The notes under the pieces were generated by a model, which worked only from the letters and a program-made list of their open reading frames with translations, searched no databases and was not told where the DNA came from. Shown one piece after another: positions 47,135 through 58,942 of a DNA stretch of 64,000 nucleotides (the first letter of the stretch is position 1; each line of letters opens with the position of its first letter). The DNA is from Macrotrachela quadricornifera (taxonomy: Eukaryota > Rotifera > Eurotatoria > Philodinida > Philodinidae). The stretch spans positions 877,628 through 941,627 of the forward strand of contig JAJEKB010021383.1 of assembly GCA_022393335.1 (NCBI GenBank). Reading direction: 5' to 3'. Both the position numbers and the translations under genes were made by a program.

Positions 47135-49033
47135 TCAGCGTGTAAAGCTGAAAGTATTCGGTTTTGGATGGCTTGCTGGCAGAGATTTCTGTTGAATATT
47201 AAATGCCTTTTCGAAAAATTCAGATGCCTTTGCATGCTCTTCCATTTTCTGATATACAGAAGCAATGTTATCATAATAGGCAGCTAAATCTGGATGATTC
47301 GATGGCAAAGATTTTTGTCTAATTTCAAGCGATGTCTGATATAATTCTAGTGCTTTCGAGTACTCTTTCATGTTATCATATACCGAAGCGATGGCGTTGT
47401 AGGAGCCAGCTAAATCTGGATGATTCGATGGCAAGAGTTTTTGTCTAATTTCAAGTGACTTTTCAGATAACTTGAGTGCTTTCGAGTAATCTCCCATATT
47501 GTTATACACGGAAGCTGTACTGCTGTAAGTGGCAGCCAAAGCTAAATCATTCGGTGGCACACAATTTTTTCTGATTTCAAGTGATTTTTCAGAAAAATGT
47601 AACGCTTCTGTATAATCTTCTTGAGCATTTTTGATTCTTCCAAGCCAATGATAATATTCCGAAAGCTCAGTCTTATTGTCGTTTGATGTTCTTTCGCATA
47701 ATATTTGATAAAGTCCTTCTGCCTCATCGAAATTTCCCATGCGAAACAATATTTGACCTAGTCGATTCCATGGTGTTAATGCCTGTGTTTCTTTTCGTAT
47801 ATGTTCAGTGAGCTGTTTAAGTTCTTCATCGGTATCACTAGTTAAGGTGAGATCTACTTGCCATATAGAATCTTCCAATTGGTTGATATCATCGATTCGA
47901 AATACAGTATGCATTGAAAATAGAATTTCTTCTTCACTTTCAAAAGCACTAAATTGCTTTAGCGATGCGAATGGAGCTGAAGAAGTTGATGGATCAATGG
48001 TCATTTTGAAGAATATTTGTACTACATCGGGATTGTGCTGTGAATTTCGAATAAATTCTAATGAGACATCTTCATTAAGACTTGTAGATAAAAAATTATT
48101 AAATGCCAATAAACCACCTTTATTCTGTCGGATTTTGGCGAAATCGGCGTGCGACAAATTTTGTCCTCGATAGACATTGAAGGATCCGTCATGTTTGATT
48201 TGTGAATGTAATTTTACAATATACAGATGAACATCACGCATGAAAAAGCCCATCTTAAGAATATTTTGAACTTCTTGCATTCGTAGAGCTCGATTGAGCA
48301 TCTTATAGGTAAAACATTCGAGAGTATACCACCATAAAGGTGTATGATTATGGTAATCTAGTTCAAATTTATCAATAATTTTTAACTCTTTCGGATTATC
48401 ATGATAATATTGTCGACAAAACTCAGTAAGTTCTTTCCTTTCTTCTTCTTCTTCATGTGCCATATCGATAAGAATTTCTTTGAGTAATTGTGTATACATA
48501 AACGATGGATCGAGACGATTCAAATCTCCACTTGTTACACTAATCGTAGTCGAATTACGATCACATTGTTGTGTATCATGTTTAAGTGAATCATAAATAG
48601 AATTAATTTCAGTGAATATACCCTTTACTTTGGGCCAGTCTTCTGCCCATTGTGTATGTTTTGATTTATCTTCACAGAATATGTAGATAGAATCGACTTG
48701 AGACATGTAATGTATATCAGGTACTACAGATTGACCTAACGTGCCCGATATAATGATGAATGTCTTTTCTTTTTCGATTTTGTTAAGAAAATCGATAAAT
48801 TCGTCAGCATCAGTGAATCGATCGATTCTATTGACAATCTGTCGCAGTTTAGCTATAGAATTACGAAAATCATCATTGGACTCAACGATGTTTGGGTCCA
48901 ACCAGACCAAAATGAAATTTTGAATGCTGAATAAAACTTTAGAACGTGATGAAGTATCACTATTGTTACCCGGTACTTCTTGAACAAATCGTTGACTCTT
49001 TGTTTCATTGGTTGTTTGCGATGAGCTCTGCAT
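47135..49033 (-). CDS. arginine ADP-ribosyltransferase-like protein with TPR array, 632 aa
   Basis: Single exon. Three modules. (1) Residues ~30-160 (FILVWLDPNIVESNDDF, TFIIISGTLGQSVVP, SIYIFCED) resemble a small Rossmann/TIR-receiver-like domain. (2) Residues ~210-395 form an R-S-E class ADP-ribosyltransferase fold: Arg in NVYRGQ (R289), Ser-Thr-Ser in FLSTS (S316) and the ExE in ESEEEILFS (E367/E369). The ExE suggests arginine as acceptor. (3) Residues ~428-620 hold kinesin-light-chain-type TPRs of 42 residues, e.g. YNNMGDYSKALKLSEKSLEI then KLLPSNHPDLAGSYNAIASV. All catalytic residues are present, so it is probably active: NAD+ is split and ADP-ribose moved to a target that the TPRs may select. 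No signal peptide; cytosolic. ART-TPR fusions are abundant in bdelloids; the exact target is unknown. Confidence 0.88.
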   Translation of the reverse strand: MQSSSQTTNETKSQRFVQEVPGNNSDTSSRSKVLFSIQNFILVWLDPNIVESNDDFRNSIAKLRQIVNRIDRFTDADEFIDFLNKIEKEKTFIIISGTLGQSVVPDIHYMSQVDSIYIFCEDKSKHTQWAEDWPKVKGIFTEINSIYDSLKHDTQQCDRNSTTISVTSGDLNRLDPSFMYTQLLKEILIDMAHEEEEERKELTEFCRQYYHDNPKELKIIDKFELDYHNHTPLWWYTLECFTYKMLNRALRMQEVQNILKMGFFMRDVHLYIVKLHSQIKHDGSFNVYRGQNLSHADFAKIRQNKGGLLAFNNFLSTSLNEDVSLEFIRNSQHNPDVVQIFFKMTIDPSTSSAPFASLKQFSAFESEEEILFSMHTVFRIDDINQLEDSIWQVDLTLTSDTDEELKQLTEHIRKETQALTPWNRLGQILFRMGNFDEAEGLYQILCERTSNDNKTELSEYYHWLGRIKNAQEDYTEALHFSEKSLEIRKNCVPPNDLALAATYSSTASVYNNMGDYSKALKLSEKSLEIRQKLLPSNHPDLAGSYNAIASVYDNMKEYSKALELYQTSLEIRQKSLPSNHPDLAAYYDNIASVYQKMEEHAKASEFFEKAFNIQQKSLPASHPKPNTFSFTR

Positions 49034-50625
49034 CTGGACTTCTTCTGAATAATGGAACGATGAAGCAGCTGATTTGATAAGTGTTGAATGTTCAATTCAG
49101 TTGTGATTCACTGAAAAAATAAAAATTAATCATATGTTTGAACTCGCTTTTTTTTCATGCATTCTCTAAAATATATCAGGAGAATATGAATTTTTCACCA
49201 GTAACCATACTGGTATAGTATTGATGATTCATTATCGTTTGTGTTATATATCTTTCCCAAAAGCCAAAATAATCAACTGCTTTCTTAAAAACTTTTGCTG
49301 AAGCGTACTCTATCAAGCATACACACTTATTATAAATCTCATATTATTTGACTGACATGCTTGATTATTTTAGTTTTCTACCAGATACATATAATCGTAA
49401 CAGCAAATCCTCACCACTATGTCATTACTTTAACCGGCATAAAAAAAGCATATTTTTTTTTATAGTAAATCTTAGCTATCTTCAGATTCTAATCTTCATC
49501 ATATCAAGTATTAGTAACAGGAGTTATTTTTAAGCAAAAAGTTGTGGATTTTTGTGTATCTTTCATATAGGATCTGACAACTACAGATAAATCAATCGTT
49601 GAATATCGATTATTTCAACAAATACACGTTTATTCATTAATAAGTCTGTTTATTCAAAAAGTGTTTCATGTTACCTTGAAGAAAAAGCGAAAGGTAATGA
49701 CTTACCTACCTACTTTATCGAAAAATGAAACTAAAAATGATATAAAAACGGTTGACTGGTCGTCGTTTTTATACCTAATTCGTTCTCTTTTTTCTTTGCA
49801 TTAAGAAAAAAAACTAAATATACTATTTTGTTGATGTAGAACGAGTGAAGTGTTCTCTCAACCTTGACTGAATGCATTGATTAGTAGTTACTGGTATTTG
49901 AATCGAAACTATTAAATGCGTATCTTCAATTGTGTCGAATGAAAACAAATCTACCATATAATTATTAAGAAATAAATTCAAGCAAATTACTTCAATTTTC
50001 AGAGTTTACTATTAAGAAGTATTAGTAATCTGAAAATAAATGAGTCAATGATCTTCGCATCATAAATAAAATATATAATCTACATTTATCCAACAAATTC
50101 CATCAATCGTTCATTATTCACAATAACAACAGATATTTTGTTTGCATTTCTTACGAATGTTTTCGAGAGAGATGAGAATCAATAAAACAACGTTCATTTC
50201 TAGCAAAAAAATTTGGCACATTCAAAAATGGCTATCTAAAAATTTATATTTCATTCGAATTCAATTTTATACATTATTTTCTAGGAAAACTTCGTCGTCA
50301 TTCCCTTCAAATTGTTAAAAAATATTTAAGATTACTGTATGTCATTATATAAATTTCAGCGATTGGTATTTTTGTTTTAAAAAAGAAGAATAGATAAGAA
50401 TAATATGCAAAAGTAAACTAATTCATCTTGCTAGTTATTTATTTTTAGAGACATGTTATTCAAATACCTTCACATCGCTTCAATTATTACTGTCTGTTTT
50501 TTCTCTGTTCATCCTACGCATTCTCTTCTTTTCTTTTTTCTTTGTCTAACATTCTTTGATGGTTTATTCATGTTAGTGATTGCATAGAAGAAAGTCATAC
50601 AAATACACTTTTATATTTTTTCAAC
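49034..50625. other. intergenic between divergent genes
   Basis: Upstream regions of the ART-TPR gene (minus) and GH172 gene (plus). AT-rich; no gene supported. Confidence 0.5.
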
Positions 50626-51787
50626 ATGTATATTTGGTTCTTGTTGATGATATCTGCTGTAGTTTTACAAGCTCACGATTTAAAAACATTCGATATTGGT
50701 CTTTCGTCTCAATGGTTGTATCCAAATGAGGTAAGTATTCGTGATGATGTTCGTTTTGATCGAAATTGAAGATATGATACTTTTCTAGACCGAAATTTTT
50801 AATCATAAACTTGCTTCGGATTCATCATGGGGTGTTCTTACGCATTTTTGGGCAACTGGTGATCCAGGTATATCGTTTTTTTCGTTTATTATTAAAGATT
50901 TTCATATAAACAGCTATGTCTCTTCTTCTTTAGAGATCGATCTATCGACGTTTTCCTACTATATTGATGGTGAAAGATTTTCATCCATTCAGTTTGTAAC
51001 TCATATGGCAAGTGGAGTCGGTTTTAATAATCAAACTGCACCTTGGGGTACGAAATGGATAGGTAAAGGAGCAAAAGGTGGTGCTTGGTACAATAATTTG
51101 TAAATAGATGTATCAACTAACCTTTGAGTTTACTACTTCTCTCTGTATTCTAGTCGAATTCCCTTTCAAAAATCTATTCGAGTAACTGGTCAATTACCGA
51201 TGGGTACAGCTGATAAAAAACAGATTTGGATCATTGTACGTGGTACAGAAAACTTACCCACGTCATTTCATGGCTTTCAACTTCCACCTAACGCACGTTT
51301 AACTTTACATAAAATTGAAAACGAAATCTTTGGTCCATTAGAATGGGTCCCTATTGTAGATATTCCAACTGGTTCTGGCCTTCTTTTTTCACATACTTTA
51401 GCAGTCAAAAGTGGAAATCTATATTTTCTTGAAGGATGTTATCATGCTTATACCAATTATGAACAAGTATTTCCCGGTATAATCATTGCAACGGGTACGG
51501 AAGATTATTTCGATAGTGCTTATTATTTCGATGGTGGAAAATTTCATTTTGAAGTTTCGGGTTTCACTCATTTTCGACAAATATCTAATAATTCATTGGA
51601 ATGGTCGGCTTATCGTATGCATGATTTAGACCCAATCTTTTTTAATAATGGTTTTCGTTTTGAATGGAGAAATGGGGATGTGGTCGATGAACGTGGCTTC
51701 AAATGTATTCTTTCTCAAGGTGGAAAGATGTTTGGTTCACCAACGCAATCCATCGTTACTTCGTATGCATGGGTTTATACTTGGTAG
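50626..51787 (+). CDS. DUF2961 / GH172-family glycoside hydrolase, 4 exons, 327 aa
   Basis: Exons 50626-50730, 50789-50867, 50934-51099 and 51154-51787 (introns 54-66 bp) join to 327 aa. The signal peptide is MYIWFLLMISAVVLQAHD. The domain shows the DUF2961 jelly-roll pattern: LTHFWATGDPEIDLSTFSYY, YIDGERFSSIQF, IPFQKSIRVTGQLP, RLTLHKIENE, GTEDYFDSAYYFDGGKF (residues 231-247; the conserved GTEDYF carries an acidic active-site residue) and a C-terminal FRFEWRNGDVVDERG. Characterised GH172 enzymes act on fructofuranosides, difructose anhydride or arabinofuranosides, but members have mixed specificity. The family is mainly bacterial and fungal, so a horizontally acquired, intron-bearing secreted enzyme is a fair inference. 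The protein is on the short side. Confidence 0.85.
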
Positions 51788-52533
51788 AAAACGAATTAAC
51801 TACTTTTCTTTTTTCTTAAGCTTATTTGTTAAACAGCATGTTCTTTTTCAAAGATATATTTAAAGATGGAGAAAGTAAACTAATGATTCATATGTATTGA
51901 AAGAATCATTCTCAAGAAAATCAATTTAATAGTCAGATCTGATCAGAAGTTTATACGATCCAATAAAAATACCATCGGAAATTGCATCGTGAAATCAGAT
52001 CCGAATTTTACCTTTGTATATCGTTGAAATTCTAGCATAAATTATCACTAGGATTCTGTAGTATACACAATTTCTCATAAGATATCAGCAAGAGGTCAAT
52101 GAAGATTGTACTCTAAACATTATTGCGACACTAGAAATGATTCTTATTTTACAATCTAAACGAATATCGTATATGAACAGCTATTACATCACTAATATGA
52201 TCATAGAAGTTCTGTCATCAACAAAATGTTTAACTTATAATAATATGAATCTTACATGGTCGAGGGCTGTCAAAAATCCCGAGAATATCCATTTTACCCA
52301 ATGTTCTTCAGTGAATAGAAGAATTTTAGTAGCCGAGAAAAATAACAGTGCCTGCTACACTGATAATATATTTCACTGTTCAATTGTTCAACGAATTTTC
52401 TTATTTCTTAACGAACATTAGATCCATTTTATTAACTTAAAGCGTCATTTTTCTATAATTAAGAGGATTTTTCTTTTATTATTATGTTTTTTAAGAGGAC
52501 GCTTCTATTTCTTGGCGGGCTTTTCTTTTTGAA
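51788..52533. other. intergenic
   Basis: 3' flank of the GH172 gene. An open frame at 52137-52421 (+) shows no family features. TTAAGAGGA occurs twice (52462 and 52491) just before the piggyBac fragment. Confidence 0.4.
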
Positions 52534-52806
52534 ATGCACGTAAATAGCTATTTGATATACCAGGAAAAATACTTTTATGAAAATCTTGTTCGATCTTTAC
52601 TGATTGGTATGTTAGTCGAGCAGCTGAAGCCGGTTATAAGACAGAAATCAGCTGGTCAAGGGAAACGTAAGCCTGCCTATCACAAGATCGAAGAAAAAGA
52701 AAGATCTGTTCGCGATGTACGAAGATGCCGTGCTCGCTGCTACGAGAAAATTAGACAACAACAATCAAGAGAAGCATTTTGTCTTGATTTTTTTAACGAT
52801 AAATGA
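52534..52806 (+). pseudogene. piggyBac-like transposase C-terminal fragment
   Basis: The 90-codon frame begins HVNSYLIYQEKYFYENLVRS, which matches the end of the piggyBac catalytic domain (N-[AS]-Y-x-[IL]-Y). It then runs through LLIGMLVEQLKP to a degenerate cysteine motif (RRCRARCYEKIRQQQSREAFC). The catalytic aspartates are missing and the zinc finger is incomplete. It is clearly related to 33928-34200. About 55 bp downstream is GGGTTAC (52861), possibly an eroded GGGTTAA terminus. Confidence 0.65.
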
Positions 52807-53057
52807 AAAGAAAGTGTTTTCTTGTTTGATTTCTTGCTAAAGTAAAGTGAAAAGCCGTACGGGTTACAAAGAACAATTATGAAAAGATGAAATGAGAAGA
52901 TGAAGAATTTCATCTTGTACCAATAAATAATAATTTTTTTCACATAGTTACTGCATCTATTAGTATATTTTATTTATCTAATATGTCGAAGTAAATGTCG
53001 TAAATAGTAATAAGTGATATATAGAATCATTTTCTTTATTTATGACTACTGACGATA
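52807..53057. other. short spacer
   Basis: Between the transposase fragment and the receptor gene's 3' end. Nothing recognisable besides the possible element terminus at 52861. Confidence 0.4.
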
Positions 53058-54173
53058 TTAATGTCTAAAGTTTGTATGACCAACAGTCGTAATAGTCTGT
53101 TCAACTGTTATGAAATGATTTATTGTAGCATTTGAATTAATAATATGTTGAAATGAGTGATATATACGACTATTATTACCGAATATGCATCCGATGATTT
53201 TATTGATCAATTGTTCAAATTCCTGACGAAATGTACTTGATGATGATGTTATATACCTAAATGATAACTTATATAGAAAATAATATTATTGATAAAATGA
53301 TAATATTTACAAATAAAAGCTCATACTAGCATTAATATATAATAGTTGTCGTGTTATTTGAGACATTAAATTTTCAATAGCTAATCGAAAAGAACTTTTT
53401 GTATCATGAACAGTAAATGTTAAATAAAGTTTTTGAATTGCATGAGGTACTGTACATATTATTGTAGCAATTAATTGAACTAAAAGTATTAAAATTAACT
53501 GACGATCTTTTTTATTTAATTGACTAACACTTGTTCTTGTTATATCAATTCGAATACGTGTTAAACGAATATTACGTACAGTAGCTAATCCAATGGTCAT
53601 CATTAATATTGTTGATAAAAAACTAAATGATGAAAAGAAAAGAAAATCATAAAATATTCGATAAAGTCCAACTTTTGCATAACAATATGGTTTTGATTTT
53701 AATTGTTCAATACCAAAAAAGCCAAGAATATGAATATATATTAACAAACAAATACAAGTAGCTATAACAATTATACGATGTGCAATTGATAAAGTACTAA
53801 AATTTCGTAATCGAATATTTCGAGAACTAATACAAAATCGATCAATACTAGCCAAAACAAGAAACCATGATGAAAGAACATAAGATGGATGAAGAAACAT
53901 ATAACGTAAACGGCAAAGAATTAAACTATTTCCAATAATATCAATATCAAATCCATCCATTAATGAACGAATAAATAAACCAAAAAAGAGTACATTAATA
54001 TTCATACATGTTGAACTTAATAAATAAATAGCACATGGATTCTTAAATAATGAATGACGTGTAAAAATTATTATATTAAGAATATTTCCAATAAAACCAA
54101 GAATAAATATTGGCATTGGAGTATAACGATTAAATTGTGTCGTGGCACTGATTAATGCAGATATATTTGACAT
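53058..54173 (-). CDS. orphan rhodopsin-like 7TM receptor (GPCR), 2 exons, 353 aa
   Basis: Minus-strand exons 54173-53311 and 53256-53058 (a 54-bp GT-AG intron) give 353 aa. Membrane segments: PIFILGFIGNILNIIIFTR (TM1), AIYLLSSTCMNINVLFFGLF (TM2), YVLSSWFLVLASIDRFC (TM3, DRF in place of DRY), IVIATCICLLIYIHILGFF (TM4), FYDFLFFSSFSFLSTILMM (TM5), LILILLVQLIATIICTVPH (TM6), LLYINASMSFYLYITSSS (TM7, NASMSFYLY for NPxxY). The intron falls inside TM7, and the second exon supplies FRQEFEQLINKIIGC, a helix-8-like tail ending in Cys. The first 12-15 residues hold an N-glycosylation site. Similar layout to the receptors at 35605 and 63763 but clearly diverged. Ligand unknown. Confidence 0.87.
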
Positions 54174-55163
54174 TCTAATTAATACGTTTTAATCGAAAAT
54201 GTACTCAAAAATAATGATTAATTAAGAGAATACGACCATACAAACGAAAGAATCATACCGAGACATGTTAACAAGTTGATTATAAATTAACATTAAAAAA
54301 AATAAATTACAGTTTGAAATGTTCTTTTATATAACAGTAGGACATCTAATCATGCAAAAAAAAAGATGATATTAACTAGTTTTGAAATTGTTTTACTCAT
54401 TAAAAAGATTTAAATTTCAATTATAAACTGTAATGACGTCAAAGAGTGCAAGAAACGAGAAAACCTAGTCAGCAGGTGTTTATAAACATATTCTAAATTA
54501 TATAAATGAGAAAAAATTAGTCACAAAATTATGTGATAGATATGAAATCTACTGTTTGTTTGTTTCATATATAAGCATGGAAATTAGTGAAGATTTTTCA
54601 ACGATTAAATAGATCAATGATTACAATTATTCTAAAAGTGAAGATATTTAATAATAGATAAATACTAGATTACATGAGATTAGAATATTTGCTCTTTCGT
54701 CTCTCAAACGAATAGAATTATATAATATGAAGGTTTTCATTGAATTCAAAATCTATTAAATACATTTAAGATTGTTGATATTATCAAAAGAATTTTTTCT
54801 GATTTATTCATGCTCAAATCTTGTTATCAGAAAGAATCGATTTTGTACAGAAGATACCAACTTCTTGAATAGTTCCATGTCGAATTTGATAATATGTTGC
54901 TGCAAAGTTTTTAAATGCTTAGGAAACTTTTTCTATATCAATGAAAAGATATATTACTGAAAAGAAAAACATGCAGTGCTTCCTATTATATGTGACTTAT
55001 GTTGTTTTTAAACAGAACTGATACCACAAGCAATAACTTTTTTCTTTTGAGAAAGAGGTGTTTTGTTGGACTATGAGAGATAAGAAAAGATTCACATCGT
55101 TTTATCTCAATTAACAAATATAAATATATAACTGCATATACACAAAGGGCTCATATTTTGATA
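54174..55163. other. intergenic between divergent genes
   Basis: AT-rich upstream region shared by the receptor (minus) and endoglycoceramidase (plus). No gene supported. Confidence 0.5.
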
Positions 55164-57580
55164 ATGAATGCTCTAACATTATTTACTGTTTATTGTGCTT
55201 CGCTCTTTTTCCTTATTATTACATGTTATGGCTCAGCTGATGTATATACTGATCAGACATTCATAAAAGATGAAGCAGGTCGTGTACGTCTTTATCATGG
55301 TATTAATTTCGTCAATAAGGGCTATCCATGGTATCCACCAGGATTACTTGATCCCAATTTTGTAGCTAATATGTCCAAATGGGGTTTGAATTTTGTTCGA
55401 CTCGGGTATGTTCTATAGATCTATATCTATACAAATTTGTCTTGTTATGAATATATTATTTCATTTATAATGGTAGAATAATGTGGTCAGGTGTTGAACC
55501 ACAACCAGGAAAGTACAATTATACATATATAAATATAATGAAAAATATTGTTGAGTTACTTGAATCAAATCAAATATTTGTCCTGCTTGATATGCATCAG
55601 GATGTGTTGAGTAGTCGAACAGGTGGCTATGATGGTATACCAGCATGGTTATATGATAGATTTCCACCACCAGCACATCCATGTGAGTATCATAGATTTA
55701 AGATTACAAAACACTATCATTATTTATCTTTTAAAGTTCCTTGGCCACTCAAAAAAGTTGAATCCTGGTCTCTGGGGTAAACTATACGAGAAAATATTTT
55801 ATTTTTACCTATGGTTTATTTTCTTTTTCAAATTATAGTTATATAACAGAGGCATGTTCTCATGGTTTTCAATGTTTATATGATAATATTGGTGGTGCAG
55901 TCGAAGCAATGAGTAATTTTTGGCGTTTAGTAGCTTCTACTTTCAGTTCATATTCAAATTTATTAGGGTCAGTATCTATACATCTCAACTTAGGTAAAAA
56001 AGATTCCAGCTTTTCAGCCAATAAAATTTTTAAGTTTGAAGAGATCATAACAGATTGTCATAAGATCATCAATGGAGTTATCTGAAAAATATGTACAATA
56101 TGTTAGTCATAGACACAATTAATTCAAACAAAATGATATAATACTGTTTGAGCAATTACCAGATTCAGATTAAAAAATTCCATCAAAAGTATGACAACTA
56201 TAGTTGCCAATTTTTTCTTGATCTATGCAAATCTTATATACTATAAAATGTCACTTCGACATAAAATGCATCAATTGTATTTTAAAAAGTGATTCTCTTC
56301 GTGCATTTAACTTCTTCATAAAAATGTTATAAAAACATCTGAACTTACCCTAGATTCGAAATGTTTCGTTGCCTTCATGCACGTTTATGGTATTAATTCA
56401 CTTTTGATTCTTTTTGTTTTTAAAATAATTTTATCTGAGATTACAAGTCATTAGTATTTCAAATAAATTGAAACTGAAAATTTTCGTTCATTTTTCATTC
56501 AAAAACTAATGTATTCTTCTAAATGCTCGTTTTGTTGGAACCATAGAACTAGAGATATGAAATTTTATTCTTGTGCATATTTGAGAATAATATTTATATT
56601 GTACTGTAAAGGTATGAATTCATTAATGAACCATGGGCTGGAAATTACTTTGATAATCCCTTTTTGCTTTTACCTGGCATTGCTGGTTCTAAAAATCTTC
56701 AACCACTCTACGACAAACTTTCAAAAGCAATTCGAGCAGTTGATAATAAAACATTAATTTTCTATGAACCAGTTACTTGGGGAGGTATGTCACAGATGAA
56801 GGAAAAAATATATTCATTTTCTTTTATGTTTAGTCCAACTTAATGGAAATTATTCAGGTACTGGATTCACCCATGTACCAGGTGGTAATGACTATCAGAA
56901 TCGTAGTGTTCTTTCCTATCATTATTATTGTACTGTTATACAAATTATACCTGTACCGGGAAATGCTACCATTCCTATATTTGATCGAGTTTTATGTGAT
57001 GATGTTGAAGGACCAGCACTTTTTCGCTCAGCATTGGTATGTAAACTTTTATAAAAAAAAATTTGTTCAACATGATTATCAAGAATAATCAACTTATATT
57101 TAGATTGATGCCAATCGATTAGGTGGTTCATTGTTTTTAACTGAATTTGCTGGTTGTGACAATTCACCAACATGTATTGAACAGATCAATTGGAGTTTGG
57201 AGGGTGCTGATCGATTCTTGCAATCATGGGCTTATTGGTCAGATGATTTTTATAAAGCTATGGCCAAAAATGAGCGACTATCACGTCCGTATGCTCGTGC
57301 AATCGCAGGTATACCTAATCAAATGCAATATAATCCTGATACACGATCGTTCATATTTACATATTCTATTAACACATCAATTGAAAAACCTACAGAAATC
57401 TATATTCCATCATTAGTCTATCCAGAAGCGAGTTACAATGTTACTGTTAACGAAGGAATTGAATGGAAAGTTGATTCAACAAATCCAAATATAATTCTTA
57501 TCGAACCAATTAAATCACATGTTCATAGTCGAGAAAAAAATGTTATAGGAGTTATTTCAATCAATCCAAAAGACAAATAA
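55164..57580 (+). CDS. endoglycoceramidase-like GH5 hydrolase, 7 exons, 481 aa
   Basis: Exons 55164-55405, 55477-55682, 55737-55776, 55839-55967, 56612-56784, 56858-57036 and 57104-57580 join to 481 aa, close to the usual family size. A signal peptide (LTLFTVYCASLFFLIITCYG) sends it to the lumen or outside. The enzyme cuts the glycan from ceramide in glycosphingolipids. Seen: RVRLYHGINFVNKGYPWYPP, WGLNFVRLGIMWSGVEPQPG, FVLLDMHQDVLSSR, acid/base Glu in YEFINEPWAG (E212), SYHYYC, nucleophile Glu in LFLTEFAGC (E337), and a C-terminal beta-sandwich. Both catalytic glutamates are intact, so it is probably active. Intron 4 is 644 bp; the others are 54-73 bp. A 40-bp exon 3 is unusually short. The family occurs in actinobacteria, fungi, cnidarians and flatworms but is patchy in animals; source not decidable here. 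Confidence 0.9.
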
Positions 57581-58942
57581 TAAGGATTTTTCTTATATTT
57601 TAACTTTTTATAAGATAATAGATTTTATTTTCCAATCGTTTGATTTTCATCAAATAGAGTAATATCGTTACATTTTATTCTTTGTATAATAAAATTGCAG
57701 AAAATTTTCTTATAGTTTCACTGAATCAAGTTGTTCATTTATTCAATTTAGAAGAGCAATGTCTTTATTGAAAGTTTCGCATATGCATCGATGCTACAGT
57801 GATGAACATATTATTACAAAAAAGTGTGAGAAATTCTTGAAATCTTCATGATTATAACTGAGTATTATCCATTTTAGAAAGCAAGCCATTTTGAGAATAT
57901 TGAAGAAAGCACTCTTGAAGTCATTGAAAAACTAAAACGTTGGTTAAAATTTTATTTTTTGATTTGATATTTTCAACATTATCGATATCATCTAAAAGTT
58001 TTAAATTCAAATTTTTGGTACTTTTGATTGAATGGGTGAAAAATTAGCCTTTCACATTTGCGTACTTATCAAACACTATCAATAAAAACATGTGCTTAGA
58101 TATTACATTTCTTGTAATTAGTTCAGTTTTGTTTATTAAGTATTGTCTGATCCTAGTAATTTCCTTTGAGAAAATTCGATTTAAAATAATTATTTTTTAC
58201 AGTATATTAGGTGTCATTTAACTGATACTAATAAAAAATAAATAAATTAATGTTGGCAAGTTTTAAAAAATAATAATATTCTTCCTAGATTATGATGTAA
58301 TTATTATCAATACTTTGGGTATCAGAACGACATTTTTCATTGACCATGTGTAACATAATATGAAAATATATACAAAGTTAGGAATAAATCGACGAGCCTA
58401 GTTATTTTTGTATTAACTTGAATGTACAGTCTAATCAAATGCATTTCTATAGCATATCTTCATTCTCTTCTGATTAAGTACGCTCATGATTTGTAGTCAA
58501 TATATGCGTTGCTTTTAATAAGCTAAACAAGGTCTTATTAGATGTATTCTCGGCTTATCATTCTTCTATGCATTGCTCTTCAACAACATTTTCCAAGATT
58601 AACGGTTTTCGATTTATTTTATAAATCTCGTTACAAATTTGACCATCAGACTGGCAGATATAGACTAAAGATAGTCATCTGATGTGAAGCACGGATCCAA
58701 TCCGCATAACTACAATTTTTATTTGATACCATTAAAGTGTATGATCAGCTATTAAAAGATAAATCTGGTCGTGTAGATAAACTCAATATATTCTAAAAAA
58801 AACATAATTCGTAATACTTCTCCTTTTTAAAGATAATAGCTTGATAATATACGATCAAATCTATATGAAGAAAGAATTTAACTGAAATCGAAAAAAGTTG
58901 TAATTCCTAGTCACACCATACTCGTACGTCTGACCAAATGCA
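57581..58942. other. intergenic
   Basis: AT-rich 3' flank. A 46-aa ORF at 58542-58682 (+) begins with a hydrophobic, signal-like start (MYSRLIILLCIALQQHF) but has no other support. Confidence 0.35.

Noticed and set aside
52137..52421. 94-codon open frame on +
   Set aside because: No recognisable motif and no upstream or downstream exon. Likely chance.
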